A stretch of DNA of 64,000 nucleotides. Origin: Streptomyces sp. CoH27 (GTDB lineage: Bacteria > Actinomycetota > Actinomycetes > Streptomycetales > Streptomycetaceae). Below are positions 16,706 to 25,587 of the stretch, in pieces; positions within the stretch are counted from its first letter, which is position 1; each line of letters opens with the position of its first letter. The DNA lies in the NCBI RefSeq assembly GCF_020181035.1, contig NZ_JAIQYY010000021.1, forward strand, positions 140,279-204,278. The letters are read 5' to 3'. A model generated the notes under the pieces. It was given only the letters and a program-made list of their open reading frames with translations. It did no database searches and had not been told where the DNA came from. A program made the position numbers and the translations under genes.

Positions 16706-17230
16706 TCAGGCGAGGGGCAGCAGCAGAGTGATGTCGTCGCGGTCGTCACCGGGCGCGACCCGGATGGCGCCGGGCACTCTGCCGACCTCCTTGTAGCCGC
16801 AGGAGGCGTAGAACCGCTCCAGGCCCAGGCCGCCCCGGCAGGTCAGCCGGATCGCCTCGATGCCGTCGATGGTGCGGGCCGCGTCGGCGGCGGCCGCGAG
16901 CAGGTCACGGCCGTACCCCTGGCCCTGGTGCCGCGGGTGGACCATGACCGTGTACAGCCACAGCCAGTGCGTCATCAGCCGGTGCGTGTTGAGGGTGAGG
17001 AACGCGGTCGCGGCGAGGCGCCCCTCCTCGTCGTGTCCGGCGAGCAGCCGGGTGCGGCCCTCGGCGAGCTGGGCGAGATAGCGAACGACCTCGGGGCGGA
17101 TGTCCTCACGCGTCACCGGCGGCACGAAACCGACGGCCCCGCCCGCGTTGGAGACGTCCGTCCACAGGTCGAGGAAGCCGTCGCGCAGGCCGGGGGTGAC
17201 GACGGGGTCGAGCGTGAAGGTAAGGGGCAT
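16706..17230 (-). CDS. GNAT family N-acetyltransferase
   Basis: A 174-residue acetyltransferase. The acetyl-CoA-binding motif A is LYTVMVHPRHQGQGYGRDLL (Q-x-x-G-x-G/A) at about residues 92-111, and motif B ERFYASCGYKEVGRVPGAIR follows. The substrate is unknown. It lies 45 bp downstream of the mqnE stop on the same strand, but no functional link is evident. Confidence 0.87.
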   Translation of the reverse strand: MPLTFTLDPVVTPGLRDGFLDLWTDVSNAGGAVGFVPPVTREDIRPEVVRYLAQLAEGRTRLLAGHDEEGRLAATAFLTLNTHRLMTHWLWLYTVMVHPRHQGQGYGRDLLAAAADAARTIDGIEAIRLTCRGGLGLERFYASCGYKEVGRVPGAIRVAPGDDRDDITLLLPLA

Positions 17231-17275
17231 GCAGGGATGGTATCTATTACCCGCATGCCCCTTCCAGGGAATTCC

Positions 17276-18439
17276 TCACACCCGCATCGGCTGCGGGGAG
17301 TCCCGGCGGGCCGGGTCCGGGCCGTCGTACTCGCGGATGATCTCGTAGCGCGTGTTGCGCTCCACCGGGCGGAAGCCGGCGTCCCGGATCAGCTCCAGCA
17401 GATCCTCGCGGGTCAGCTTGTTCGGGGTGCCGAAGTTGTCCGCGTCATGCGTGATCTTGTACTCGACGACCGAGCCGTCCATGTCGTCCGCGCCGTGCTG
17501 GAGGGCCAGCTGGGCGGTCTGCACGCCGTGCATCACCCAGAAGACCTTCACGTGCGGGACGTTGTCGAAGAGCAGCCGGGAGACGGCGAAGGTCTTGAGG
17601 GCCTCGGCGCCGGTCGCCATCTGGGTGCGGGCCTGGAGCCGGTTGCGTACCTTCCCGTCCTTCATGTCCACGAAGTCGTGCTGGTAGCGCAGCGGGATGA
17701 AGACCTGGAAGCCGTTCGTCTCGTCCTGGAGCTCGCGCAGGCGCAGGACGTGGTCGACGCGGTGCCGGGGCTCCTCGATGTGGCCGTACAGCATGGTGCA
17801 CGGGGTCTTCAGACCCTTCTCGTGGGCCAGGCGGTGGATCCGGGACCAGTCCTCCCAGTGGGTGCGGTGGTCCACGATGTGCTGCCGGACCTCCCAGTCG
17901 AAGATCTCGGCGCCGCCGCCGGTCAGCGACTCCAGACCGGCGTCGATCAGCTCGTCCAGGATCTCGGAGGCCGACAGCCCGCTGATCGTCTCGAAGTGGT
18001 GGATCTCCGTGGCCGTGAAGGCCTTCAGCGAGACGTGCGGCAGGGCGGCCTTCAGCTCACGCAGCGAGCGCGGGTAGTACCGCCACGGCAGGTTCGGGTG
18101 GAGGCCGTTGACGATGTGCAGCTCGGTGAGGTTCTCCGACTCCATCGCCTTGGCGAGCTTGACGGCCTCCTCGATGCGCATCGTGTACGCGTCCTTCTCG
18201 CCCGGCTTGCGCTGGAACGAGCAGTAGGCGCAGGAGGCCGTGCACACGTTGGTCATGTTGAGGTGCCGGTTGACGTTGAAGTGGACGACGTCACCGTTCT
18301 TACGGGTCCGCACCTCGTGCGCGAGACCGCCGAGCCAGGCCAGGTCGTCCGACTCGTACAGCGCGATGCCGTCCTCGCGGGTCAGCCGCTCACCGGAACG
18401 GACCTTCTCCTCCAGCTCGCGCTTGAGCCCGACGTCCAT
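17276..18439 (-). CDS. mqnE: Aminofutalosine synthase (radical SAM)
   Basis: Radical SAM enzyme of 387 residues that joins 3-(1-carboxyvinyl)oxybenzoate and SAM-derived adenosyl to make aminodeoxyfutalosine, the second step of the futalosine pathway. The CX3CX2C motif CTASCAYC is at about residues 66-73, preceded by VNRHLNMTN. HIVNGLHPNLPWRYY and LTGGGAEIF are typical MqnE segments. The internal ATG is chosen over a GTG 78 bp upstream because AAAGG sits at proper spacing and MqnE proteins have this length. It lies downstream of the Lrp gene and near ubiX/ubiA/ubiD. Confidence 0.95.
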   Translation of the reverse strand: MDVGLKRELEEKVRSGERLTREDGIALYESDDLAWLGGLAHEVRTRKNGDVVHFNVNRHLNMTNVCTASCAYCSFQRKPGEKDAYTMRIEEAVKLAKAMESENLTELHIVNGLHPNLPWRYYPRSLRELKAALPHVSLKAFTATEIHHFETISGLSASEILDELIDAGLESLTGGGAEIFDWEVRQHIVDHRTHWEDWSRIHRLAHEKGLKTPCTMLYGHIEEPRHRVDHVLRLRELQDETNGFQVFIPLRYQHDFVDMKDGKVRNRLQARTQMATGAEALKTFAVSRLLFDNVPHVKVFWVMHGVQTAQLALQHGADDMDGSVVEYKITHDADNFGTPNKLTREDLLELIRDAGFRPVERNTRYEIIREYDGPDPARRDSPQPMRV

Positions 18440-18477
18440 GCCCACACCTTTCCTCGACAGCTCGCCCCACGGTATCC

Positions 18478-18933
18478 CTAGACCTCTTCCGGAAGTTCCC
18501 CGACCCGGTTCTCCCACTTGGTGGACAGCACGATGGTGGTACGGGTCCGCGAGACGCCCTTGGTCCCGCTGAGCCGGCGGATGATCCGCTCCAGGCCGTC
18601 CACGTCGGCCGCCCGCACCTTGAGCATGTAGGAGTCGTCGCCGGCGATGAACCAGCAGTCCTCGATCTCCGGCAGGTCCCGCAGCCGCTGGGCGACGTCC
18701 TCGTGGTCGGCGGCGTCGGACAGCGAGATGCCGATCAGCGCGGTGACGCCGAGGCCGAGCGAGGCCGCGTTCACCGTGGCCCGGTAGCCGGTGATGACAC
18801 CGGCCGCCTCCAGCCGGTTGATGCGGTCGGTGACGCTGGGTCCCGACAGGCCGACGAGGCGCCCCAGCTCCGCGTACGAGGCCCGGCCGTTCTCCCTCAG
18901 GGCCTGGATGAGCTGCCTGTCCACCGCGTCCAT
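18478..18933 (-). CDS. Lrp/AsnC family regulator
   Basis: A 151-residue regulator with an N-terminal winged HTH (MDAVDRQLIQALRENGRASY, then LVGLSGPSVTDRINRLEAAG) and a C-terminal RAM/AsnC ligand domain (IAGDDSYMLKVRAADVDGLE). Lrp-type proteins form octamers and respond to amino acids. The ATG is chosen because GGAAGG precedes it and it begins the HTH. It sits between mqnE and the ubiX-ubiA-ubiD run; regulation of menaquinone genes is possible but nothing in the sequence proves it. Confidence 0.92.
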   Translation of the reverse strand: MDAVDRQLIQALRENGRASYAELGRLVGLSGPSVTDRINRLEAAGVITGYRATVNAASLGLGVTALIGISLSDAADHEDVAQRLRDLPEIEDCWFIAGDDSYMLKVRAADVDGLERIIRRLSGTKGVSRTRTTIVLSTKWENRVGELPEEV

Positions 18934-18986
18934 GCGATCGAAGCCTTCCGGTGCAGAGTTCCGAAGTTGATGAGAGATGGGTACCG

Positions 18987-19661
18987 CTAGTCGGCTGCCG
19001 CGCCGCCGCCCAGTTCGCCCCGCCACCGCCGGTACAGGCCGTGCTCGACGCCCGCCGCGTCCAGCACCCGCCCGGCGACGAAGTCCACCAGGTCCTGGAT
19101 GTGGGTGGCGCCCGCGTAGAAGGCGGGCGAGGCCGGTACGACGATGGCGCCGGCGTCGTCCAGCGCGACGAGGTGACGCAGCGTCTGGCCGTTCAGCGGA
19201 GCCTCCCGTACGGCCACGACCAGCGTGCGGCGCTCCTTGAGGGTCACGCTCGCCGTGCGCTGGAGGAGGTCCTTGGACAGCCCGAGCGCCACACCCGCCA
19301 CGCAGGCGGTGGAGGCGGGCACGATGAGCATGCCCTTCGAGCGGTACGACCCCGAGGACGGCCCGGCCGCGAGGTCGCCCGCGCTCCAGTACCGCACCCC
19401 ACCGAGGTCCACGTCGAAGGTGTGGGGCTTGCCGTCGGCCCCCCGGCCCAGCCATTCCCGCAGGTCGTCCTGCCAGTGGGCGTCCCGGAACGAGATCCCC
19501 GTCTCGTCCAGCAGGGTGAGCCGCGAGGCCCGGCTGACCACCAGGTCCACCGCCTCCCCCGCCCCCAGCAGCGCACGCAGCACCGCCGCCGCATAGGGCG
19601 TCCCGGAAGCTCCGGACACCCCCACGATCCAAGGCACGCGCTGCGTTTCTCCTGCGTTCAC
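18987..19661 (-). CDS. mqnM: Flavin prenyltransferase, UbiX family (menaquinone branch)
   Basis: UbiX makes prenylated FMN, the cofactor of UbiD decarboxylases, from reduced FMN and dimethylallyl phosphate. The 224-residue protein has the FMN-binding start WIVGVSGASGTPYA at about residues 11-24, LIVPASTACVAGVALGLS in the middle, and RTLVVAVREAPLN. It includes an insertion around RGADGKPHTFDVDLGG that is normal for this subfamily. It lies in a run with UbiA- and UbiD-like genes (MqnP and MqnL of the futalosine route), so it should supply the cofactor for that decarboxylase. Confidence 0.92.
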   Translation of the reverse strand: MNAGETQRVPWIVGVSGASGTPYAAAVLRALLGAGEAVDLVVSRASRLTLLDETGISFRDAHWQDDLREWLGRGADGKPHTFDVDLGGVRYWSAGDLAAGPSSGSYRSKGMLIVPASTACVAGVALGLSKDLLQRTASVTLKERRTLVVAVREAPLNGQTLRHLVALDDAGAIVVPASPAFYAGATHIQDLVDFVAGRVLDAAGVEHGLYRRWRGELGGGAAAD

Positions 19662-19816
19662 ACCTTGAGCGTACCGGTGGGTCGGGCAGGCCTCAGGCCG
19701 GGTGGGACGCCTTGGGCCCGACAGGGAGAGCGGCGGCGGGGACGGTCAGGCGATGACGGGACGGCCGGACAGTGCCGACAGCGGCCGGCAGCAGCGAGCG
19801 CCATCACCCGAAGGGG

Positions 19817-20713
19817 CTACAGCGTGAGCCCCCGGACCAGGAGGTCGATGAGCGCGCAGACGAAGAGACAGATTCCGATGAAGCCGTTGACCGAGAAGAA
19901 CGCCCTGTTGAGGCGGGACAAGTCGTGCGGGCGGACAATGCGGTGCTCGTAGCCGAACGCGCCTGCGACGATCACCAGGCCCAGCCAGAAGAAGGCGCCG
20001 GCGTGCGTGGCCACGCCGTACCAGACGAACAGGGCCGTCGTCACCGCGTGGCAGGCCCGCGCACCCCAGATCGCGGCCGGGATGCCGAAGCGGGCCGGGA
20101 CCGACATGACGCCGATCTCGCGGTCGGTCTCGACGTCCTGGCAGGCGTAGATCAGGTCGAAACCGCCGATCCAGATGCCCACGGCCAGGCCGAGGATCAC
20201 CGCGTCCCAGGACCAGGAACCGGAGATGGCCAGCCAGCCACCCACCGGGCCCATCGCCTGGGCGAGGCCCAGGATGGCCTGCGGGAAGTTCGTGAAGCGT
20301 TTGCCGTACGGGTAGACCACCATCGGGATCACCGCGACCGGGGCCAGCGCCAGGCACAGGGGGTTCAGGAGAGCCGCCGCGCCCAGGAAGATCACCAGCG
20401 CGATCAGGGCGCCCGTCCAGGCGTGGCGGACCGACATCGCGCCGGTCACCAGCTCACGGTGGGCCGTGCGCGGGTTCCGGGCGTCGATCTCGCGGTCGAT
20501 GATCCGGTTGACCGCCATCGCGAACGTGCGCAGGCCGACCATGCAGATCGTGACCAGCAGCAGCCGGGCCCAGTGGATGTTCTTGTCCCACTGATACATC
20601 GCGGTCAGGGAGGCGATGTAGGCGAAGGGCAGCGCGAAGACCGAGTGCTCGATCATCACCAGGCGCAGGAAGGCCCGCGTACGTCCCGGCGGCTGGATAG
20701 CGGCGGTGGTCAC
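19817..20713 (-). CDS. mqnP: UbiA family prenyltransferase (menaquinone branch)
   Basis: Integral membrane aromatic prenyltransferase of 298 residues with eight or so hydrophobic helices. The first Asp-rich motif NRIIDREID is at about residues 69-77 and the second (YACQDVETDREIG) in the C-terminal half; both bind Mg-diphosphate. In the futalosine pathway it attaches the polyprenyl chain to 1,4-dihydroxy-6-naphthoate. The GTG start overlaps the stop of the UbiD gene (GTGA), showing translational coupling. A 155-bp gap separates it from ubiX. Confidence 0.94.
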   Translation of the reverse strand: MTTAAIQPPGRTRAFLRLVMIEHSVFALPFAYIASLTAMYQWDKNIHWARLLLVTICMVGLRTFAMAVNRIIDREIDARNPRTAHRELVTGAMSVRHAWTGALIALVIFLGAAALLNPLCLALAPVAVIPMVVYPYGKRFTNFPQAILGLAQAMGPVGGWLAISGSWSWDAVILGLAVGIWIGGFDLIYACQDVETDREIGVMSVPARFGIPAAIWGARACHAVTTALFVWYGVATHAGAFFWLGLVIVAGAFGYEHRIVRPHDLSRLNRAFFSVNGFIGICLFVCALIDLLVRGLTL

Positions 20714-22161
20714 AGTCCGTATTCCTTCCAACGGCGGTCCACCAGGGCCGCCGTATCGGGGTCGGAGAGGACCATGTCCGGCCAGCCCCCGTCCCGCGTG
20801 TACCCCTCCTCCGGCCACTTCTTCGTGGCGTCGATGCCCGCCTTGCCACCCCAGAACTGCTGGTAGGAGGCATGGTCGAGGTGGTCGACGGGGCCTTCGA
20901 CGACCGTGAGGTCACGGGCGTAGTCGGTGTTGCCGAGGGCCCGCCAGGCGACCTCGTGCAGATCGTGCACGTCGCAGTCGGAGTCCACGACCACGATCAG
21001 CTTGGTGAGGGACATCATGTGCGCCCCCCAGATGGCGTGCATCACCTTCTGCGCGTGCTTCGGGTACTTCTTGTCGATCGAGACGATCGCGCAGTTGTGG
21101 AAGCCGCCGGCCTCGGGCAGGTGGTAGTCCACGATGTCCGGGACGATGATCTTCAGGAGGGGCAGGAAGAAACGCTCCGTCGCCCGGCCCAGCGGGCCGT
21201 CCTCCGTCGGCGGCCGGCCCACCACGATCGACTGGAGCAGCGGGCGCTTCCGCATCGTCACGCAGTCGATCTTCAGCGCCGGGAACGGCTCCTGCGGGGT
21301 GTAGAAGCCGGTGTGGTCGCCGAAAGGACCCTCGGGCAGCATCTCGCCCGGCTCCAGCCAGCCCTCCAGCACGACCTCGGCGTTCGCCGGCACCTGGAGC
21401 GGGACCGTCTTGCAGTCGACCATCTCGATCCGCTTGCCCGCGATGAAACCGGCGAAGAGGTATTCGTCGATGTCACCGGGGAGCGGGGCGGTGGAGGCGT
21501 ACGTCACGGCGGGCGGGCACCCGAAGGCGATGGCGACGGGCAGCCGCTCGCCCCTCCTCGCCGCCACCTGGTAGTGGTTCCGGCTGTCCTTGTGGATCTG
21601 CCAGTGCATGCCGATGGTGCGCTTGTCGTGGCGCTGGAGGCGGTACAGCCCGAGGTTGCGGATGCCCGTCTCCGGGTCCTTGGTGTGGGTGAGCCCCAGG
21701 TTGAAGAAGGAGCCGCCGTCCTTGGGCCAGGTGAACAGCGCCGGGAGCCGGTCGAGGTCGACTTCGTCCCCGCGCAGCACGACCTCCTGGACCGGGGCCT
21801 CCTTGATCTTCTTCGGCGGGACGTGCGCCATCGCGCCGAGCTTCCCGAAGGCCTCGCGCACCCCGACGAAGCCGTGCGGCAGCTCGGGCCGCAGCAGCCC
21901 GCCGATCTTCTCGGAGATCTCGCCGTACGACTTCAGGCCCAGCGCCTTCAGCAGGCGGCGGTCGGTGCCGAACACGTTCATCGCGAGGGGCATCGCCGAG
22001 CCCTTCACGTTCTCGAAGAGCAGCGCCGGTCCACCGGACTTCTGCACCCGGTCGACGATCTCCCCGACTTCCAGGTAGGGATCGACCTCGGCCTTGATGC
22101 GCTTGAGGTCTCCCTCGCGCTCCAGCGCCCGGAGCAGGGAGCGAAGATCGTCGTAAGCCAT
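20710..22161 (-). CDS. mqnL: UbiD family decarboxylase (menaquinone branch)
   Basis: A 483-residue prenyl-FMN-dependent decarboxylase predicted to remove the carboxylate from prenylated dihydroxynaphthoate in the futalosine route. UbiD features include the opening MAYDDLRSLLRALEREGDLK, GGPALLFENVKGSAMPLAMN, the prFMN-binding region, and EGPFGDHTGFY with the conserved catalytic Glu-region, then KIIVPDIVDYHLPEAGGFHNCAIV. No strong RBS is visible. It is the first gene of the minus-strand UbiD-UbiA-UbiX run, and its translation runs into UbiA by overlap. Confidence 0.94.
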   Translation of the reverse strand: MAYDDLRSLLRALEREGDLKRIKAEVDPYLEVGEIVDRVQKSGGPALLFENVKGSAMPLAMNVFGTDRRLLKALGLKSYGEISEKIGGLLRPELPHGFVGVREAFGKLGAMAHVPPKKIKEAPVQEVVLRGDEVDLDRLPALFTWPKDGGSFFNLGLTHTKDPETGIRNLGLYRLQRHDKRTIGMHWQIHKDSRNHYQVAARRGERLPVAIAFGCPPAVTYASTAPLPGDIDEYLFAGFIAGKRIEMVDCKTVPLQVPANAEVVLEGWLEPGEMLPEGPFGDHTGFYTPQEPFPALKIDCVTMRKRPLLQSIVVGRPPTEDGPLGRATERFFLPLLKIIVPDIVDYHLPEAGGFHNCAIVSIDKKYPKHAQKVMHAIWGAHMMSLTKLIVVVDSDCDVHDLHEVAWRALGNTDYARDLTVVEGPVDHLDHASYQQFWGGKAGIDATKKWPEEGYTRDGGWPDMVLSDPDTAALVDRRWKEYGL

Positions 22162-22229
22162 GTGCCCAAGTATCGCCGACGTACCCCTTTGTCCATGCGC
22201 CCACCCCTGCCTGGCCGGGGCCCGGCCGC

Positions 22230-22766
22230 TCACCTGCTGTCGAGCATCGGCACACGGTGTTCGCCGGCCGAGCACTCCCATGCCGGTGCGTCATCGGCGG
22301 ACACGGGGTGGAATCCGATCCGGTGGACCGGGCACACGGGCCACACCGTCCGGTAGCGGGCCATGACGTAGTCCTGCACCGCCTCGGCGGTCTCCACGGC
22401 GACGTCCGGCTCGCGGATCGCGCGGATCACGCTGTCGCCCACCTGTGTCAGCCCGGTCGGCTCACGGTCGTCCGGCGGGGAGAAGCAGAGCGCCTCTTCG
22501 ACGGCGAGACCGGTCTCGCAGGTGCGGCGGATTCCGATGCACGTGTACTTCGTGCACTGGTGCTGGTCGCGGTACTTGAGGCTGGTGCCGCCGAGGTCGA
22601 GGGCGTTGACGGGGTCACCGCACACGTAGTCGTACGCGTTGCAGCTGCCGCCGTGGACCGGGTCGGCGGAGAGGAATCTGCCGAGGGTCCGGTCGTAGAC
22701 GCGGAGGGAACCCCGGTCCAGCTGCGAGAGTCTCTCGGGGTGCCGGCCAAACAGGCATATACCGCC
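22230..22766 (-). pseudogene. Orphan RHS-core remnant with cysteine-rich C-terminal tip
   Basis: The reading frame opens after a stop at 22767 and reads FGRHPERLSQLDRGSLRVYD, then RTLGRFLSADPVHGG and SCNAYDYVCGDPVNALDLGG, which is the RHS-repeat-associated core (YDxxxGRFLSxDP...NAYxYVxxDPVNxxDxxG). No plausible start covers the core; the first start in frame (GTG at 22625) is after most of it. About 120 residues follow with seven cysteines and no match I recognise. In RHS/polymorphic toxins the segment after this core is the variable toxin. This appears to be the displaced 3' end of such a gene, broken at its 5' end. Confidence 0.65.
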
Positions 22767-22911
22767 TCAAGGGCGCGCCGCACCGGGGTTTCTGGCGACA
22801 TGTCAAGAGCCCGGCGCGGCCGCCGCAGTGATCATGTTCACTCCCCCGCGGTCACCGGCTACCCTGGCCCGGTCACCGGGACCGGGTCACGTGTGGGGAG
22901 TTCGTGCGAGC

Positions 22912-23199
22912 ATGCTCAGATATCTGCCGTTCCTGCTGGTCCTGGCGCTGTGGATCTACGCCTTCGTGGACTGTCTGAACACCCCCGAGGCAGAGGTGCG
23001 CCATCTGCCGAAGGTGGTGTGGGTGATCGTCATCCTGCTCTTCGGCGAGGTACTGGTCGGACCGGTGGCCTGGCTGATCACCGGCAAGGTCCGGCAGCCG
23101 GCCCCGGCGGGCGGCGCCGTACCCGGACAGTGGGTCGCGCCCGACGACAACCCCGAGTTCCTCAAGTCATTGAACAGGGACGACCCGGAGAAGGGCTGA
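22912..23199 (+). CDS. PLDc_N-type small membrane protein
   Basis: A 95-residue protein with two membrane helices (YLPFLLVLALWIYAFVDCL and VVWVIVILLFGEVLVGPVAW) linked by a short charged loop, then a cytoplasmic tail. WIYAFVDCL and KVVWVIVILL match the phospholipase D N-terminal (PLDc_N) helix pair that occurs as a stand-alone protein in many actinobacteria. Function is unknown. The ATG is the first in frame before the hydrophobic stretch. It is convergent with the next gene. Confidence 0.8.
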   Translation: MLRYLPFLLVLALWIYAFVDCLNTPEAEVRHLPKVVWVIVILLFGEVLVGPVAWLITGKVRQPAPAGGAVPGQWVAPDDNPEFLKSLNRDDPEKG

Positions 23200-23213
23200 A
23201 CCCCGGCCGGAGT

Positions 23214-24005
23214 TCACTGGAAGACGGCCACGGGGTACTGGAGCACGACCTCGCGGGTGTCGGGGCGCCACGTCGTCACCTTGCCCAGGCAGTGGGCCTG
23301 GAACTGGCCCTCCGGCAACTGCCGCCCCGGAGAGCGCAGCCCGTCGACGCGCAGGACGACCCGCAGGTGCGCGGAGTGCGCGCCGTCGCCGTAGGGGGCC
23401 CGCATCACCAGCGTGTCGCCCAGCGAGTCCTGGGCCTCGAACCGGCCGGTGACCATGACGAACTCACCGATCTCGCTGAGGACCACCTCACCGGCGACCC
23501 CGGTCCCGGCACCCCCGCTCCCGCCCCCGCTCCAGCTCCCGAGAAGGGCGCGGTTCGGCGTGACCGTGCCGGGCTCGTCCCGCCGCAGCCGCACCCGGAC
23601 GAGCCCGTCCCCCCGCCGCAGGACGGACAGCAGCAGGCCGATCACCGAGATCGGCTCGCTCTCCTCGACGTACTTGGCGACGATCTCGGTGGTTCTGTCC
23701 CCGGTGAGCTGGAACATCAGCGACAGCAGCGGGATCGACGCCAGACACCCGGTGTTGCGCACGTTCCGTACCTCGACCTCCCTGCGCAGCGCCGACCGGT
23801 AGTTGCCCAGCTTGAACACGTCCAGGACCGCGTCGTTGTCCAGGTACAGCGGAAGGTAGTGAGGATCCTCGGGTGCCTTCCTGAGCCGCGTGAGGGCCCG
23901 CCGTACGACGAGCACGCCCAGCACGAGCAGGCCGGCGAAGGCCACCAGCCACCAGACCATCGCGCCCCACCAGGCGCTCCACCAGGTGCCGTCAAGAACA
24001 GCCAC
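23214..24005 (-). CDS. Membrane-anchored protein of unknown function (third gene of SBP/vWA operon)
   Basis: I do not recognise a family. The 263-residue protein has one N-terminal membrane helix at about residues 13-34 (AMVWWLVAFAGLLVLGVLVV), then a basic stretch and a soluble domain of about 220 residues. That domain has a Gly-rich loop near 160-170 and beta-rich C-terminal sequence (GEFVMVTGRFEAQDSLGDTL). Its GTG start overlaps the end of the upstream vWA gene by 14 bp, so the two are coupled. Context suggests a membrane partner for the two solute-binding-like proteins encoded upstream. Confidence 0.75.
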   Translation of the reverse strand: MAVLDGTWWSAWWGAMVWWLVAFAGLLVLGVLVVRRALTRLRKAPEDPHYLPLYLDNDAVLDVFKLGNYRSALRREVEVRNVRNTGCLASIPLLSLMFQLTGDRTTEIVAKYVEESEPISVIGLLLSVLRRGDGLVRVRLRRDEPGTVTPNRALLGSWSGGGSGGAGTGVAGEVVLSEIGEFVMVTGRFEAQDSLGDTLVMRAPYGDGAHSAHLRVVLRVDGLRSPGRQLPEGQFQAHCLGKVTTWRPDTREVVLQYPVAVFQ

Positions 24006-25587
24006 GGATCTCCTTGAACGCGGTGGACAGGGACTGTGCGCGGGCGTCGACCATGCGGCCGCCGGTCACCGAGGCGACCTGGCGCAGTTCGGCCGCGTCG
24101 GAGTCGCCGAAGTGGACGGGGTACGTGGCCACGGCGCGGACGTCGGCGGGCCGGGCCCGGTAGCGGCTGACGAAGGTCGCGCGGTCGATGCCCGCATTGT
24201 TCTCGCCGTCGGTCATCAGCACGATGGACACCGCGCGTCCCGGGTCGTCGCGCAGGGCCTTCCCGGCGGTGGCGTATCCCTGGTCCAGGGCGGACCAGAC
24301 GGCGGTGGCGCCGTCGTAGCCGCCGTCGGCGACGAAGTCCGTGAGGGACGTGAGGTCGGCGGCGCCGCGCACGGTGACCGTGCGCTCGTCCAGCGGGCGT
24401 CCGCCGAAGCGGATCACGGTCAGCCGCTCGCCCTGGTAGAAGCGGACGAACTTGCCGGTGGCGGAGGAGTCCGCCCCGCTGAGCCCCGCGAACGCGGTCC
24501 GCAGGGCGGTCGTACGGGAGCCGCGCATGGACGTGGAGGAGTCCAGCAGGAAGATCACCTGGTCGGCGACGCGCCGCCGGGGGTCGCCGTAGTCGGCGAG
24601 CAGCCGGTCGAGGACGGCCGGGTCGTCCGGGAAGTACAGGGCGTTGTCCAGGGGGGCGGTGAGCCGGGGGTCGCGGGTGACGGAGGTGCTGACCGGGCGG
24701 CGCAGCGTCCGCCGCATGATCTCCCGCTGGTGGCCGGCGGCGGTCAGCCATGTCACCACGCGGTCGTAGGCGTCCCGGCGGCGCTGGTCGAGCAGGAGCA
24801 GCGGATAGTCGGACAGCACCATGCCGTCGGCCGGGTGGACGATCTCCAGGGGCTGCTTCAGCCGGCCCGAGGCATTCAGGGTGAGCAGTTCGGACTCGTA
24901 GGTGATCAGGGCGTTGGTACGGCCCGGGTGGCTCGCGAAGTCGTCCAGCAGGGCGTGGGAGCTCTCGGCGGTGAGGGTCTGCCCGGAGCGGAAGCCGCGC
25001 AGCCGGTCGCAGCTGACGTCCGCCGGGCGCAGTGCGCTGCCCGTGCCGGCCGCGGCGGTGGCGACGCCGACCAGTGCGGCGAGCCCGCTGTTGCTGTGCC
25101 GGGGGTCGGCCATGCCGAAGCGTACGGTGCCGGTGGCGGCGGCGTCGGCGAGGTCCGCCCAGGACAGGCGTCCGCCGGGCGCCTCGGCGCGCAGGGTCCG
25201 GGCCACGTCCCGGGTGAGGCCGATGACGACCGGGGAACGCATCGTCGACGTGCTCTGCACGAGGGTGGCCGGGTGGGTCCCGGTGGCGGCCTGCTTGGCC
25301 TTCAGGCGGAAGTAGCGGTCGGAGGAGAGCCAGGCCAGGTCGTAGGAGTGGCGGCCGGTCAGCAGGGTGTCGCCGGCGTCGTTGGTCGGCCGGTAGTCCA
25401 TGTCGAGGCGGACGCCGGTGTCCTGCCGGAGCCGGTCCAGCAGGGGCTCCATGTCGGTGAGTTCGTCGCTGGCCAGGACGTGCAGGGTGGTGTCCGGGCC
25501 GCCGCCCCCGCCGGAGCAGGAGACGAGTCCGCCGAGCGCGGCGAGCAGGACCAGGCACAGGGCGGCCCGCAGCCCGCGGGCCCTCAT
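23992..25587 (-). CDS. Lipoprotein with solute-binding domain fused to von Willebrand A domain
   Basis: A 531-residue predicted lipoprotein: signal peptide with lipobox LVSC (Cys24). Residues about 33-300 resemble a type 2 periplasmic binding protein (TTLHVLASDELTDMEPLL, SYDLAWLSSDRYFRL, PVVIGLTRDVARTL). Residues about 340-531 form a vWA domain with MIDAS motif DSSTS (Asp349), the downstream Thr region and LMTDGENNAGID. vWA domains bind protein partners through a divalent metal. The ATG overlaps the upstream gene stop (ATGA). No ABC permease lies nearby, so a transport role is not supported; a surface sensor or adhesion complex is equally possible. Confidence 0.88.
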   Translation of the reverse strand: MRARGLRAALCLVLLAALGGLVSCSGGGGGPDTTLHVLASDELTDMEPLLDRLRQDTGVRLDMDYRPTNDAGDTLLTGRHSYDLAWLSSDRYFRLKAKQAATGTHPATLVQSTSTMRSPVVIGLTRDVARTLRAEAPGGRLSWADLADAAATGTVRFGMADPRHSNSGLAALVGVATAAAGTGSALRPADVSCDRLRGFRSGQTLTAESSHALLDDFASHPGRTNALITYESELLTLNASGRLKQPLEIVHPADGMVLSDYPLLLLDQRRRDAYDRVVTWLTAAGHQREIMRRTLRRPVSTSVTRDPRLTAPLDNALYFPDDPAVLDRLLADYGDPRRRVADQVIFLLDSSTSMRGSRTTALRTAFAGLSGADSSATGKFVRFYQGERLTVIRFGGRPLDERTVTVRGAADLTSLTDFVADGGYDGATAVWSALDQGYATAGKALRDDPGRAVSIVLMTDGENNAGIDRATFVSRYRARPADVRAVATYPVHFGDSDAAELRQVASVTGGRMVDARAQSLSTAFKEIRGCS

